The notes: a model not told the origin generated them from the sequence alone. Positions 1-8,815 are shown, counted from the first letter of the stretch. The stretch is 38,484 nt of DNA from Chloroflexota bacterium (GCA_013388755.1 JACAEQ010000131.1:1-38484), one strand, 5' to 3'. Translations and numbers: made by a program.

Positions 1-35
1 GGGGGTGACGGGCGTATGTGAAAGGTATTGGCTCT

Positions 36-58
36 AAGCGTGTGGCAGAACGCTTTTT
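36..58 (+). terminator. Weak intrinsic terminator-like hairpin
   Basis: AAGCGT (36-41) can pair with ACGCTT (50-55) across an 8-nt loop, and a short T run follows. It could end a gene lying to the left of the window. The stem is only 6 bp, so the call is weak. Confidence 0.25.
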
Positions 59-78
59 CATACCCATCCCACGAATGC

Positions 79-107
79 TTGCCGCTGTTCTGGGTTTCTG
101 TTACACT
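79..107 (+). promoter_or_regulatory. Candidate sigma70-type promoter of the 207-6107 operon
   Basis: A TTGCCG box (79-84) and a TACACT box (102-107) are separated by 17 bp. Transcription would begin near 114, about 90 nt before the GTG start at 207. Each hexamer matches consensus at four of six positions. This is a prediction from sequence only. Confidence 0.35.
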
Positions 108-206
108 TAGGTATGCAAGCCCCGCCGATGTCCTTCACACCTGTTGCGATGCGCCGGCGGCCGCGCGGATGTTAACCGCCTGTTACGCAATCACCCGAGG
201 TGCAGC

Positions 207-1352
207 GTGAGCGGGACGCGCCCTCCCCTGAATCCGTGGCTGGCCGACCACGTGGTCTTTTTCATGTTTCGCTGGCTGTCGTGGGCACTGACGTTGCTCT
301 GGCTGCTGGTGCAGGGAACGCCTGGTGCAACGCAGAGCTGGGCGCTACTGACGGCTGTGCTGGTCAATATCCTGGCGACCACGCTGGCCCAGCCGTATCT
401 GCGTGTTGCACGGCGCAATCCTGCGATCATGCTGCTCGATATTGTCTATGGTGTGGCGTTGCTGCTGTTCAGCGGTGGCTGGGAAAGCGCCTTCATGCTG
501 TATGCGTGCAGCGGCCTGGTGCTGCCGGCGCTGATGTACGGCTGGCGCGGCGGCGTCATGGCAGGGTTGACGTTCGTCACCATTGACCTGGGCGCGCTAT
601 CGGCGGCAGGCGCCCCACCCGCCGACCGCATCTTCGATGGGTCGTCCGGTCTGACGCTTGCCCTGACGATGGTTGCGCCGCCGTTGATCGGCGCGATCAT
701 GCATCCGCTGGTTGAGGCGCTGCGCGCGTATGCGGCGCATCAGCGAAGGTCGGACCGTACGTCTCCCGGGCCGTCTGGCCCGCGCTCACGCCGTTCCCCA
801 CCGCTCGATACCTCGTCGCTGGTGCGCGATCGTGAGCCGCGGCGCATCCCGCTGCGCGACGGTGGCGAACCTTCGACGGCGGTGCAGGCGGCGCGCACGC
901 GTACCGTTGAGGGTGTTGACGAACTGCGGCGCGTCCTCTTTGCACCGTTGCCATCTGTCGACATTGAACTTGGCCAGGCGCTCGAGACCCTGGCAGCGCG
1001 CTACGGGCAGCATACCGCCACGGCGATCCGTGTTACGCAGCTCGGGCGTGCGCGTCACGTCCAGCACGCTCAGCGGCAGTTGCTGATCCGCCTCACGCAG
1101 GAGGCGCTTCTCAATATCCATCAACATGCCCATGCGTCGTCGGTGATAGTTACGCTGCGTTATGATGCGCTGTCGGTGGCGCTGATGATCCAGGATGACG
1201 GTGTCGGCCTGCTTGATGGTACCCATGAGCGCCCCGGTTTGCACGCACTGCGCGCCATGCAATATCGCCTGGCCGAACATGATGGTCGTCTTGATGTCTT
1301 TGAACTGGAGGGCGGCGGCGTGACGGTGCGCGCGTCGCTGCCGCTCGACTGA
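207..1352 (+). CDS. Membrane histidine-kinase-like protein (NarX/DesK-type ATPase domain, no visible phospho-acceptor His)
   Basis: The protein has 381 residues. Residues 15-175 hold about five or six hydrophobic membrane segments. Residues 178-245 are a linker rich in Pro, Arg and Ser. The C-terminal HATPase_c domain resembles the NarX/DesK kinase family, with an N box (E299, N303, H307), a G1 motif DDGVG (330-334) and a GLHAL motif. In this family a helix with E-LHD normally lies about 55 residues before the 'ELRRVL' segment. Here that place is filled by low-complexity linker, so no His can be assigned as phospho-acceptor. I chose the GTG at 207 because GAGGTG lies 4 nt upstream; an in-frame ATG at 144 would add a non-hydrophobic tail overlapping the presumed leader. 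The next gene begins 1 bp after the stop. No response regulator is adjacent. Membrane location and ATP binding are likely; signalling activity is uncertain. Confidence 0.75.
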   Translation: MSGTRPPLNPWLADHVVFFMFRWLSWALTLLWLLVQGTPGATQSWALLTAVLVNILATTLAQPYLRVARRNPAIMLLDIVYGVALLLFSGGWESAFMLYACSGLVLPALMYGWRGGVMAGLTFVTIDLGALSAAGAPPADRIFDGSSGLTLALTMVAPPLIGAIMHPLVEALRAYAAHQRRSDRTSPGPSGPRSRRSPPLDTSSLVRDREPRRIPLRDGGEPSTAVQAARTRTVEGVDELRRVLFAPLPSVDIELGQALETLAARYGQHTATAIRVTQLGRARHVQHAQRQLLIRLTQEALLNIHQHAHASSVIVTLRYDALSVALMIQDDGVGLLDGTHERPGLHALRAMQYRLAEHDGRLDVFELEGGGVTVRASLPLD

Positions 1353-1353
1353 C

Positions 1354-3111
1354 GTGCGCCTCGCCTTTCGTTTCGCAAGCCTCGGCGCCGCCGCGGCCCT
1401 GCTGATCTATGGTTTTCTCCAGCCGATCGACAATGATACCCGCTGGATCGCTTCGTTGTGGCTCGCCGCGCTGTTCCTGCTGGTTGCCGGGCGCCTGTCG
1501 TTGCCGCCGCGCCCGGCCGGCATCGCGCGCAATATCCAGAACCTCGCATTGTTGATGGCCGTCGGTTTTGTGGTTTTGACGGTGCAGTTGCTCCATCACC
1601 AGTTCGTGCGCGCCGGCGATCTTGCGGGTGCCGTGTTTGTTGATCAGCAGACGGGCCAGACGACAAGTAACGTGCGTAAGGTGATTGCGGCGCTAAAGGT
1701 GCGGCGCGGCCAGATCCTGGATCGCAGCGGCATCCCGATTGTTGAGACCGAGGTGGTTGACGGTGGCTATGCAGTACGTCGCTATCCGCTCGCTGGCGTG
1801 TTCGATCCCACGGTGTTTGGCCATGTTGTCGGCTTCTTCAGCAGTCGCTTTGGCCAGTCCGGCATCGAGTCGGCATATGGCGATTATCTCTCCGGCGAAC
1901 GCGACTCGCTGCGCCGCATACAGGATGTGCTGCTTGACCGGCCGCGCGTCGGCGATTCGGTGCGCCTGTCGCTCGATGTCAACCTGCAGGCCGCGGCGCT
2001 TGGCGCGCTCGGTGAACGTACCGGGTCCATTGTTGTGCTCGACCCGCGCAGCGGTGCCGTGCTGGCAATGGTCTCCAGGCCCGGGTTCGACCCGCGCGGG
2101 CTGGCGTATAACCCGGCTGCGCCCGATCGCGCGGCAGAGAACCGGCGCATTGACGAGTACTGGCGCGCGATCAATGCCGATGGCGCCGGCCAGCCGCTGC
2201 TGAACCGGGCAACCCAGGGCCGTTACCCGCCCGGTTCGACATTCAAGACGGTAACGGCGGTGGCGGTATTGCTCCATCCGGAACAGGCCCGCCCTGACTC
2301 GATCGATTGCCCTGACGAGCGCCCGACCGAGGCCGGCGCACCACCGGTGGTGAATGCCGTGCGGGTTGGCCTGGAGGGTATGATTCGTTCATTGCCGGTG
2401 CCCGACGTACCGGATCTTGAGCGTGTCTATGCGTTCTCGTGCAATACGGCCTTCGCCGAATATGCCATGCGCCTCGGCCCGGATCGCATGGTCGAAACGG
2501 CGTGCCTGTTCGATATCTATCGCCCACAGGACGCGCCGAATGTCTATCCTGGCTTTACCGACCTGCCGGCGCTGCCGAGCCTGTTGTACGTGGAACCTGG
2601 CTTTCTGAACAGTCGTGCTGCGCTTGCCGACACAGGCTATGGCCAGGGCCAGTTGCAGGTGACGCCGCTCCAGATGGCGATGGTTGCCGCAACGATTGCG
2701 AATGATGGTATGATGATGCAACCATCGCTGGTGGAGGAAATCGTGCGCCCCGATGGTACGGTTGTCGTACGCCATCAGCCGCGCCCGATCCGGCGTGTGA
2801 TGCCGCCGGAGATTGCGCGCCGCATGCGCGCGAATATGCGTGCAGGGGTGGCGTATGGGTTCGGTAAGGCTGCCGATGCAGTGGACGGGGTGGCGGTGGG
2901 CGGTAAGTCCGGTACGGCGGAGTATTCGTGCCCGACGATCGATGACGCTGGCCGGCTCTGTGCCCATGCCTGGTTCATTGCCATTGCGCCGGTTGAACAG
3001 CCACGGTTTGCAGTGGCGGTGATGATTGAAAATGGTGGCGAGGGTTCGCGCATTGGCGCAGAAGTTGCCGGCCAGGTGCTGCGAGCGGCATTTGCGACGA
3101 TTGGCGAGTAG
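1354..3111 (+). CDS. Class B penicillin-binding protein (PbpA/FtsI-type transpeptidase)
   Basis: This 585-residue protein should crosslink peptidoglycan at the outer face of the membrane. The N-terminus has about three hydrophobic segments (residues 1-80), more than the single anchor usual for FtsI. A PBP-dimer region follows (about 95-190, ending with SGIESAYGDYLSG). The transpeptidase domain shows all three active-site motifs: SxxK as S295-T-F-K298, SxN as S362-C-N364, and KSGTA at 518-522. The start is a GTG 1 bp after the stop of the kinase-like gene, so the two are probably translationally coupled. The polytopic N-terminus and the class B motifs resemble the PbpA family of actinobacteria and Chloroflexota. 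Its place between a sensor-like protein and a secreted protease suggests an envelope-maintenance operon. Confidence 0.9.
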   Translation: MRLAFRFASLGAAAALLIYGFLQPIDNDTRWIASLWLAALFLLVAGRLSLPPRPAGIARNIQNLALLMAVGFVVLTVQLLHHQFVRAGDLAGAVFVDQQTGQTTSNVRKVIAALKVRRGQILDRSGIPIVETEVVDGGYAVRRYPLAGVFDPTVFGHVVGFFSSRFGQSGIESAYGDYLSGERDSLRRIQDVLLDRPRVGDSVRLSLDVNLQAAALGALGERTGSIVVLDPRSGAVLAMVSRPGFDPRGLAYNPAAPDRAAENRRIDEYWRAINADGAGQPLLNRATQGRYPPGSTFKTVTAVAVLLHPEQARPDSIDCPDERPTEAGAPPVVNAVRVGLEGMIRSLPVPDVPDLERVYAFSCNTAFAEYAMRLGPDRMVETACLFDIYRPQDAPNVYPGFTDLPALPSLLYVEPGFLNSRAALADTGYGQGQLQVTPLQMAMVAATIANDGMMMQPSLVEEIVRPDGTVVVRHQPRPIRRVMPPEIARRMRANMRAGVAYGFGKAADAVDGVAVGGKSGTAEYSCPTIDDAGRLCAHAWFIAIAPVEQPRFAVAVMIENGGEGSRIGAEVAGQVLRAAFATIGE

Positions 3112-4488
3112 ATGATCTCCAGGTTTGTTGCCTTCCAGCTTTCGACACTCTCCTGCGTCGCGACGCTGGCCAGTTGTGGCGTTCCGCAGGCGCCGGCAGC
3201 GGCACCACTCCCTACGATCCGCCCGACGGTTACGGTGGTGGCGCCGCCGGTGGCCACGCCCATCGAGTTCACCCCGCTCGCTCAAGTGCCATCCGCGACT
3301 GTACCTCCGCCCGCAACAGTCACCGTCACTCAGCCCCTGCTTTCATCCACCCCGGCTCTCCTCACGCTTGAAGAGCGTCGCCAGATTTTCGAAGACGTCT
3401 GGCGCACGGTGTACGATCATTACCTGTACGCCGATTTTGGCGGCGTCGACTGGCAAGGGCTGCGCGCTGAGTACGAGACGCGCATCACGTTTCAGCAGAC
3501 ACGTGACGAGTTCTATGAGACAATGATCGAACTGGTCGCGCAGTTGAATGATAATCATTCGCGCTTCGTGCCGCCTGCGGCAGTGGAGGCAGAAGACGCA
3601 ACCGCCAGCGGGCGCGAAGTGCGCGTCGGCATCGGCGTCGTCGTCCAGCCAAAACCTGATGGCGGCTTTGTGCAACTGGTGTTTCCTGATAGCCCGGCGG
3701 CGCGCGCCGGTCTGCGCCCGCGCGATCGGATCATCGCGGTGGATGGGCGTCCGTATGTTGCTGCCGATGGCGATCTGCACGGTGCGCTGGGTACGCCGGT
3801 ACGCCTGACGATTGCGCGCCCCGGCGCGAAACTGAGCGATGTGATGCTGGTGCGCCAGGAGGTTCGCGATAGTATTCTGCCCTACTATCGCCGCTTTCCG
3901 GGCGATATTGGCTATGTTGCGATCCCGACGCTCTGGGTCAGCGATATGGGCGAACAGGTGAGCGGCGCGCTGACGGATCTGGTTGCCAGCGGCCCATTAC
4001 GCGGCCTGGTGCTTGATGTGCGCTCGAATCGTGGTGGCTGGGGTGAGGTGCTTTCGGCAGTGTTGAGCCATTTTGTGCGCGGACAGGCGGGTGTCTTCTT
4101 CGGGCGTGATTACGTCCGGCCCCTGGTCATTGAGCCGCCGGCCGGGCCGGATCTGCGGAACTTGAGCGCCGGTCTGGTGGTGTTGATTGATGACAATACC
4201 GCTTCGTATGCCGAGGTGATGGCGGCCGTGTTGCAGGCGGAAGCGGGTGCCATTGTGGTTGGCACGCGCTCGGCGGGCAATACAGAGACGATCTATGCCC
4301 ACACGCTGCGTGATGGTTCCCGGCTCTGGCTGGCGCAAGAAGGGTTTCGCCTGCGCAGCGGCGCCAACCTTGAAGGTGCCGGCGTGGCGCCTGACGTGTT
4401 GCTCGACGTGGACTGGACCCGCTACAGTGAAGATGATGATCCACAGTTGCTGGAGGCGCTCCGATTACTGGGCGGAGGACCAAAGTAG
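3112..4488 (+). CDS. Lipoprotein S41-family protease with PDZ domain
   Basis: This 458-residue protein begins with a lipoprotein signal (lipobox LASC, acylated C22) and a Pro/Thr/Ala-rich tether to about residue 80. An S41 N-terminal segment follows with the conserved 'LNDNHSRF' motif (H149), then a PDZ domain (about 165-240, with 'GIGVV' and 'SPAARAGLRPRDRI'), then the S41 catalytic core. The likely nucleophile is S365 in NTASYAE. Where CtpA-type proteases have the catalytic Lys (GKG), this protein has AGNTET with N390, so it may use the Ser-His arrangement of the tricorn-like S41B branch; H149 is the candidate. The ATG lies directly after the stop of the penicillin-binding protein with no gap. 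It probably trims envelope or cell-wall proteins. Substrate is unknown. Confidence 0.85.
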   Translation: MISRFVAFQLSTLSCVATLASCGVPQAPAAAPLPTIRPTVTVVAPPVATPIEFTPLAQVPSATVPPPATVTVTQPLLSSTPALLTLEERRQIFEDVWRTVYDHYLYADFGGVDWQGLRAEYETRITFQQTRDEFYETMIELVAQLNDNHSRFVPPAAVEAEDATASGREVRVGIGVVVQPKPDGGFVQLVFPDSPAARAGLRPRDRIIAVDGRPYVAADGDLHGALGTPVRLTIARPGAKLSDVMLVRQEVRDSILPYYRRFPGDIGYVAIPTLWVSDMGEQVSGALTDLVASGPLRGLVLDVRSNRGGWGEVLSAVLSHFVRGQAGVFFGRDYVRPLVIEPPAGPDLRNLSAGLVVLIDDNTASYAEVMAAVLQAEAGAIVVGTRSAGNTETIYAHTLRDGSRLWLAQEGFRLRSGANLEGAGVAPDVLLDVDWTRYSEDDDPQLLEALRLLGGGPK

Positions 4489-4491
4489 GCG

Positions 4492-5085
4492 ATGACCTCG
4501 CGATCTGCAAGTGTGAACCGCAAAACCGGCGAGACCGAGGTTGCGCTGGCGCTGACCATTGACGGCTCGGGTGTCGCCGATGTCGCGACCGGTATCGGAT
4601 TCCTCGACCATATGCTCACACTCTTCGCAAAACACGGCCTGTTCGATCTGAGTGTGCACGCTGCTGGTGACCTGCAGGTAGATGAACATCATACTGCGGA
4701 GGATGTCTGTATCTGTCTTGGCCAGGCGCTTGACCGGGCGCTGGGTGAACGGCGTGGCCTCATACGAACAGCCCATGCGTATGTGCCGATGGACGAGGCG
4801 CTGGGATTTGTGGCGATTGACCTGGGCGGGCGGCCCTATTGTGTGGTTGATGCTGCCTTCGTGACGCCGCGCGCCGGGCAACTCGGTACTGACCTGGTTG
4901 CGCACCTGTTTGAGAGTATCGCCGTCCATGGGCGATTGAACCTGCATGCGCGCATTCTGTATGGGCGCAATGACCACCACAAAATCGAGGCCCTGTTTAA
5001 GGCGCTGGGACGCGCCCTCGATACGGCAACCCGGCTCGATGAGCGCCTGGGCGCGGCAATCCCCAGTACGAAAGGCGTCCTATGA
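4492..5085 (+). CDS. hisB: Imidazoleglycerol-phosphate dehydratase
   Basis: HisB dehydrates imidazole glycerol phosphate to imidazole acetol phosphate in histidine synthesis in the cytoplasm. The 197-residue length is normal for the monofunctional enzyme. Both duplicated halves carry their metal-binding motifs: 'GIGFLDHML' and DEHHTAED in the first, '[10 protein letters not shown]' in the second, with the usual STKG near the C-terminus. The ATG lies 3 bp after the protease stop and the stop overlaps the next start by 4 bp (ATGA), so it is inside a five-gene unit of otherwise unrelated functions. No other his gene is visible in the window. There is no phosphatase fusion as in enterobacterial HisB. 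Confidence 0.96.
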   Translation: MTSRSASVNRKTGETEVALALTIDGSGVADVATGIGFLDHMLTLFAKHGLFDLSVHAAGDLQVDEHHTAEDVCICLGQALDRALGERRGLIRTAHAYVPMDEALGFVAIDLGGRPYCVVDAAFVTPRAGQLGTDLVAHLFESIAVHGRLNLHARILYGRNDHHKIEALFKALGRALDTATRLDERLGAAIPSTKGVL

Positions 5086-6107
5086 AACTTGATGCAGCAC
5101 TCGAGGTTGATGCGCGGCGGATGAATGAAGCCGGTAGAATCGCGCGCGCCGCCGAAGCGGTGGGGTTTGCCGGGCTGTGGACGCCCGAAAAACAGCATAA
5201 CGCCTTCCTCCCGCTCGTCCTGGCCGCCGATCATACCGCTGAAATCCAGCTTGGCACCGGGGTGGCCATTGCCTTCCCGCGCAGCCCCATGGTGATGGCG
5301 CAGATCGCCTGGGATCTCCAGGCGTTTTCCGGTGGGCGCTTCATCCTCGGCCTCGGAACGCAGGTGAAGGCACATATCGAGCGCCGCTACGGTATGCCCT
5401 GGGAGGCGCCGGTTGCGAAGCTGCGGGATTACATCCAGGCGTTGCGCGCCATCTGGCATGCCTGGCAGACCGACGGCAGGCTTGATTATCGTGGTCAATT
5501 TTACAACCTCACCCTGATGTCGCCGTTCTTCAATCCCGGGCCGATCGCCGATCCGGAGATTCCGATCTATATCGCCGGGGTCAACGAAGGGCTGGCGCGC
5601 CTGGCGGGTGAGGTATGCGACGGCTTCCATGTGCACCCCTTTCACAGCGTCAAATACCTGAATGACGTGGTACGCCCGCAGATCGCCGCCGGTGCCGCAA
5701 AGGCCGGTCGTGATCCTTCGCAGGTCGTGCTGGCAAGCAGCGTGTTTCTGATTACCGGCCCGGATGAGGCAAGTATCGCGAAAACGCGCGCGTTCGCGCG
5801 CGAGCAGATCGCTTTCTATGCCTCGACGCCGACCTACCGCGTGGTGCTGGCATGCCACGGCTGGGAAGATACCGGCGAGCAGTTGTCACGCCTTGCGGCA
5901 ACCCGGCGCTGGGCCGAGATGGGCGGGCTGATCAGTGATGCGATGCTGGACGTCTTCGCGGTGACGGCGCCGCTCGACCGGTTGGGGCGAGTGTTGCGCG
6001 AACGCTATCACGGCGTGCTCGACCGGGTGTGCAGTTATCTGCCCTACACCCCCGGGCCGCTTGACGATGCGTGGCAGCAGGCGGTACGCGATATTGCCGG
6101 TCCGTGA
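5082..6107 (+). CDS. LLM-class F420-dependent oxidoreductase (TIGR03617-like)
   Basis: This 341-residue protein is a TIM-barrel flavin/F420 oxidoreductase of the luciferase-like superfamily. Typical features are '[14 protein letters not shown]' near residue 20, the '[26 protein letters not shown]' block (about residues 67-92) and '[14 protein letters not shown]' in the second half. The overall pattern is closest to the F420-dependent MSMEG_2256-like group, from memory. The substrate cannot be read from sequence. It overlaps hisB by 4 bp, so translation is probably coupled. The gene ends 5 bp before the convergent tlyA stop, leaving no room for a separate terminator. FMN use instead of F420 is possible. 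Confidence 0.85.
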   Translation: MKLDAALEVDARRMNEAGRIARAAEAVGFAGLWTPEKQHNAFLPLVLAADHTAEIQLGTGVAIAFPRSPMVMAQIAWDLQAFSGGRFILGLGTQVKAHIERRYGMPWEAPVAKLRDYIQALRAIWHAWQTDGRLDYRGQFYNLTLMSPFFNPGPIADPEIPIYIAGVNEGLARLAGEVCDGFHVHPFHSVKYLNDVVRPQIAAGAAKAGRDPSQVVLASSVFLITGPDEASIAKTRAFAREQIAFYASTPTYRVVLACHGWEDTGEQLSRLAATRRWAEMGGLISDAMLDVFAVTAPLDRLGRVLRERYHGVLDRVCSYLPYTPGPLDDAWQQAVRDIAGP

Positions 6108-6112
6108 GGCGA

Positions 6113-6934
6113 TCAGGCATGGGTACCGGTTACGCGGGCGATTGCCTGCGCGGTATCGAGGGCCGGCCCGGAACCGCCAATCCATGCCAGGAACTCGACA
6201 TTACCCGCCGGCCCGGTGATTGGTGAGCGCGCGAGGCCGTGCGGCGCCAGCCCCGTTCCGGCGGCAAACGCGAGTATTTCGCGCAGCACGGCGGCATGCA
6301 CGGCCGGATCGCGCACCACGCCGCCCTTTTTTACCTGCGCCGCTCCGGCTTCGAACTGCGGCTTGATCAGTGCCACGATCCACGCCTCGGGTGTGATCAG
6401 GCGCTGGACCGCCGGCAAGACCAGTTTCAACGAGATGAAGGAAACGTCAATCACCGCGCAATCTGCGCGCACTGGCGCTGCGCCGGCTTCCTTCCCCCGT
6501 TCTTCCGTCGCGGGTAGCGCTTCCAGGTAACGGATATTCGTTCGCTCGATCACAACGACCCGCCCATCCTGGCGCAGTCGCCAGTCGAGCAAGCCATACC
6601 CGACGTCCACGGCATAAACGCGCGCGGCTCCCTGTTGCAACAGCACATCCGTGAAGCCACCGGTGGAAGCACCGACGTCCAGGGCGATCAGATTCGCCGG
6701 CGAGAGACCAAATGTTGCAAGCCCGTGCGCCAGTTTGTAGCCGCCACGGCTGGCGTAGGGGAGCGCGCCGATCAGCGAAACCTCGGCATCGGCGGCGACC
6801 ATCGCGCCGGCTTTGACCTGTGGCATGCCGCCGACGCGTACCTCGCCGGCCAGGATCAGCGCCTGGGCGCGGGCGCGTGTTTCCGCCAGGCCGCGCTGCA
6901 CCAGGAGTTGATCGAGGCGGACCTTCTTTGCCAC
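6113..6934 (-). CDS. tlyA: TlyA-family rRNA 2'-O-methyltransferase
   Basis: TlyA proteins methylate the 2'-OH of cytidines in 16S and 23S rRNA using SAM. The protein has 273 residues from the GTG at 6934. An N-terminal S4 RNA-binding domain ([11 protein letters not shown] onward, about 4-65) is followed by the family hallmark 'YASRGGYKL' and an FtsJ-like fold with the SAM site '[11 protein letters not shown]'. A 'DVSFISL' strand and 'LIKPQFEAG' follow. I chose the GTG at 6934 because its first base is the last base of the preceding gene's TAG stop (TAGTG), a coupled-translation pattern. An upstream ATG at 6997 would overlap that gene by 64 bp. The name 'haemolysin' often given to this family is historical. 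Confidence 0.93.
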   Translation of the reverse strand: MAKKVRLDQLLVQRGLAETRARAQALILAGEVRVGGMPQVKAGAMVAADAEVSLIGALPYASRGGYKLAHGLATFGLSPANLIALDVGASTGGFTDVLLQQGAARVYAVDVGYGLLDWRLRQDGRVVVIERTNIRYLEALPATEERGKEAGAAPVRADCAVIDVSFISLKLVLPAVQRLITPEAWIVALIKPQFEAGAAQVKKGGVVRDPAVHAAVLREILAFAAGTGLAPHGLARSPITGPAGNVEFLAWIGGSGPALDTAQAIARVTGTHA

Positions 6935-7422
6935 TATGCCACGTGCTCCAGGCGGCGTAGTTCGGACTCCATTTCGGCGATATAGTCGTTCAGCCATGCC
7001 GGCGCAGCGCTTCCTGCCGCGTCTCGCCGCGCGCGCAATCGCGCCAGGTCAGCGCGACGCTTACCGATGTCCAGGCGCGGCGGTGCTGCCGCCACCGACG
7101 CCGGGATCGCCGGTAGGGTTGCCAGGTACTCGGCAACGATCTGCGAAACCATTGCGGCCAGTTCAATGTCGTGCGCCGCCAGGTGTTCTTCGAACGCTTC
7201 GCGCTGTTCAGGCGTCAGGTACATGCGAACGTGGATCGCCTCGCCTTCCGAACCGGCGACGCCAGACGGCAACTGGTCGAGCGGCCGTTCGGCGAGGATC
7301 TGCGAGATCACACTGGCCGGATCGCTTCTGCGCTCGCGTACCAGGTGTTCCAGTTGTGCCCGGTGTTCGGGCGAGAGGACGAGGATTGTCTGTACCGTAA
7401 AGAGTCCCTGTCGCTCGGTCAT
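6934..7422 (-). CDS. Protein of unknown function with two similar ribbon-helix-helix-like segments
   Basis: This 162-residue protein is not recognised as a named family. Two segments are alike. The first (about 12-52) runs from '[16 protein letters not shown]' to '[11 protein letters not shown]'. The second (about 63-105) runs from '[19 protein letters not shown]' to '[14 protein letters not shown]'. Each has a short hydrophobic strand, a helix beginning at 'SPE' or 'TPE', and a second helix with 'VSQI-AE', the layout of a CopG/Arc ribbon-helix-helix unit. The C-terminal 45 residues are rich in Arg, Ala and Glu and likely helical. A purine-rich site AGGAAAGGGG precedes the ATG. It lies 29 bp after the CoA-transferase and shares one base with tlyA. 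DNA binding is inference; a protein-interaction role is also possible. Confidence 0.75.
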   Translation of the reverse strand: MTERQGLFTVQTILVLSPEHRAQLEHLVRERRSDPASVISQILAERPLDQLPSGVAGSEGEAIHVRMYLTPEQREAFEEHLAAHDIELAAMVSQIVAEYLATLPAIPASVAAAPPRLDIGKRRADLARLRARRDAAGSAAPAWLNDYIAEMESELRRLEHVA

Positions 7423-7451
7423 GGCCGTGCCCCTTTCCTGAACGTGTGCTG

Positions 7452-8642
7452 CTACGTGATGATACCGGCGGCGCGTAGCGCGGCAATGTCGCGCCTGTCA
7501 TAGTCAATCTCGGCCAGAATCTCGTCGCTATGCTGGCCGAGCAATGGTGGCGGACGGCGGATCGCCGGCGGGGTCGCCGATAAGTGATACGGCGGGCCAA
7601 CAACGCGTATGTTGCCGGCTGATGGATGATCAATTGTCACGACACTCCCCAGCGCCGCCACCTGGGGATCAGCAAATACCTGGGCCAGGTCGCGCACCGC
7701 GCCGCATGGTACGCCATGGGTATTGAGCAGCTCTTCGATGGCAGCAACGCGGCGCGCAGCAAAGACTGGCTCGAGCAGGGCGTTCAGTTCGATGCGGTGC
7801 GCGACACGCGCCGTATTGGTCGCGAAGCGCGGATCGTCGCGTAGCTCCGCAAGGCCCAGCGCGTGGCAGAAGCGTCGCCACAGGTCATCGGTGCCGACGC
7901 CGAGGCAGAAATAGCCGTCAGATGCACGATACACCCCGTACGGCGCAATCGAGGGATGCTGGTTCCCGGGGCGCTCCGGCGCTCGCCCGGTTGCGAAATA
8001 GTTCGCGGCCTGGTAGGTGAGCATCGCCAGTTGCCCTTCGAGCAGCGAGGTATCGACCCGTTGTCCCTCGCCGGTGCGTGCGCGGTGATAGAGCGCCACC
8101 TGAATGGCGTATGCGGCGAACATACCGGCCATAATATCCGTGAGCGCGATCCCGACGCGCATCGGCGGCCCGCCAGGCTCGCCGATCAGGCTCATCAGCC
8201 CCCCCAGCCCCTGCGCGATCTGGTCGTATGCCGCGCGCTCGCGATCCGGCCCCGTCTGGCCGAATCCGGAAATCGAACAGTAGACCAGATCGGCGCGGAT
8301 GGCGCGGCATGCATCGTAACCAAATCCCAGCCGGTCGAGCGTACCGGGCACGAAGTTTTCGAGCACAACGTCACTACGAGCCACCAGACGCCGTAGCACC
8401 GCAGCGCCACGCCGATCGCGAAAGTCAAGCGCCAGGCTGCGCTTGTTGCGGTTCACGCTCAGAAAATAACTGCTCTCGCCACCTTCAAACGGTGGCCCCC
8501 AGGCGCGCGTGTGATCACCAGCTCCTGGTTGCTCGACCTTCACCACGTCGGCACCCATGTCGCCCAGCATCATCGAGCAAAATGGTCCCGCGAGTGCACG
8601 GCTGAGATCCAGAACACGCAATCCTTCGAGCGGCAGGGTCAT
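7452..8642 (-). CDS. Family III (CaiB/BaiF) CoA-transferase
   Basis: The 396-residue length fits family III CoA-transferases, which move CoA between carboxylic acids. The N-terminal signature 'VLDLSRALAGPFCSMMLGDMGADVVKVE' is present, followed by 'DHTRAWGPPF', 'NRNKRSLALD' and 'ENFVPG'. The catalytic aspartate that forms the acyl anhydride is D169 in 'LTDIMAG', the same number as in formyl-CoA transferase. The donor and acceptor cannot be told from sequence. Chloroflexus relatives use such enzymes in the 3-hydroxypropionate bicycle (succinyl-CoA:malate and mesaconyl-CoA transferases), but SUGCT-like or oxalate-type enzymes are alternatives. A GGGAG site precedes the ATG. The gene is divergent from an acyl-CoA synthetase and heads an operon with the ribbon-helix-helix-like gene and tlyA. 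Confidence 0.9.
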   Translation of the reverse strand: MTLPLEGLRVLDLSRALAGPFCSMMLGDMGADVVKVEQPGAGDHTRAWGPPFEGGESSYFLSVNRNKRSLALDFRDRRGAAVLRRLVARSDVVLENFVPGTLDRLGFGYDACRAIRADLVYCSISGFGQTGPDRERAAYDQIAQGLGGLMSLIGEPGGPPMRVGIALTDIMAGMFAAYAIQVALYHRARTGEGQRVDTSLLEGQLAMLTYQAANYFATGRAPERPGNQHPSIAPYGVYRASDGYFCLGVGTDDLWRRFCHALGLAELRDDPRFATNTARVAHRIELNALLEPVFAARRVAAIEELLNTHGVPCGAVRDLAQVFADPQVAALGSVVTIDHPSAGNIRVVGPPYHLSATPPAIRRPPPLLGQHSDEILAEIDYDRRDIAALRAAGIIT

Positions 8643-8727
8643 GCGCTCTCCCGCATCTTCCGGGAAGCGTGCGACATGGCACCGGCCCGGCTCACCGGCA
8701 CGCAGCGCGCGTGCTCAGGGCCATACG

Positions 8728-8768
8728 GTGGAGCCTCCCGGAAAGCTCTCTCCACGGTGCATCCGTGG
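8728..8768 (-). promoter_or_regulatory. Two mutually exclusive hairpins in the CoA-transferase leader
   Basis: Read on the minus strand, CCACGG can pair with CCGTGG (8752-8768, 5-nt loop). GTGGAG (8755-8750) can instead pair with CTCCAC (8733-8728). The two stems share bases 8752-8755, so they cannot form together. They lie in the presumed 155-nt leader. This resembles an attenuator layout, but no known riboswitch class was recognised. Confidence 0.25.
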
Positions 8769-8779
8769 TTGCCAGTAGA

Positions 8780-8809
8780 TTGGACGTTCACCTGATCAAC
8801 GAGTATTAT
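8780..8809 (+). promoter_or_regulatory. Candidate promoter of the acyl-CoA synthetase operon
   Basis: TTGGAC (8780-8785) and TATTAT (8804-8809) are 18 bp apart, giving a start near 8816 and a leader of about 53 nt before the ATG at 8869. The same AT-rich segment reads TATAAT on the minus strand (8810-8805), a perfect -10 box facing the CoA-transferase. Thus the divergent promoters appear to overlap. Confidence 0.45.
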
Positions 8810-8815
8810 ACCATG

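Noticed and set aside
2389-3285. 298-codon open frame on the minus strand
   Set aside because: It is antisense to the end of the penicillin-binding protein gene, and the His/Arg-rich product has no recognisable pattern.
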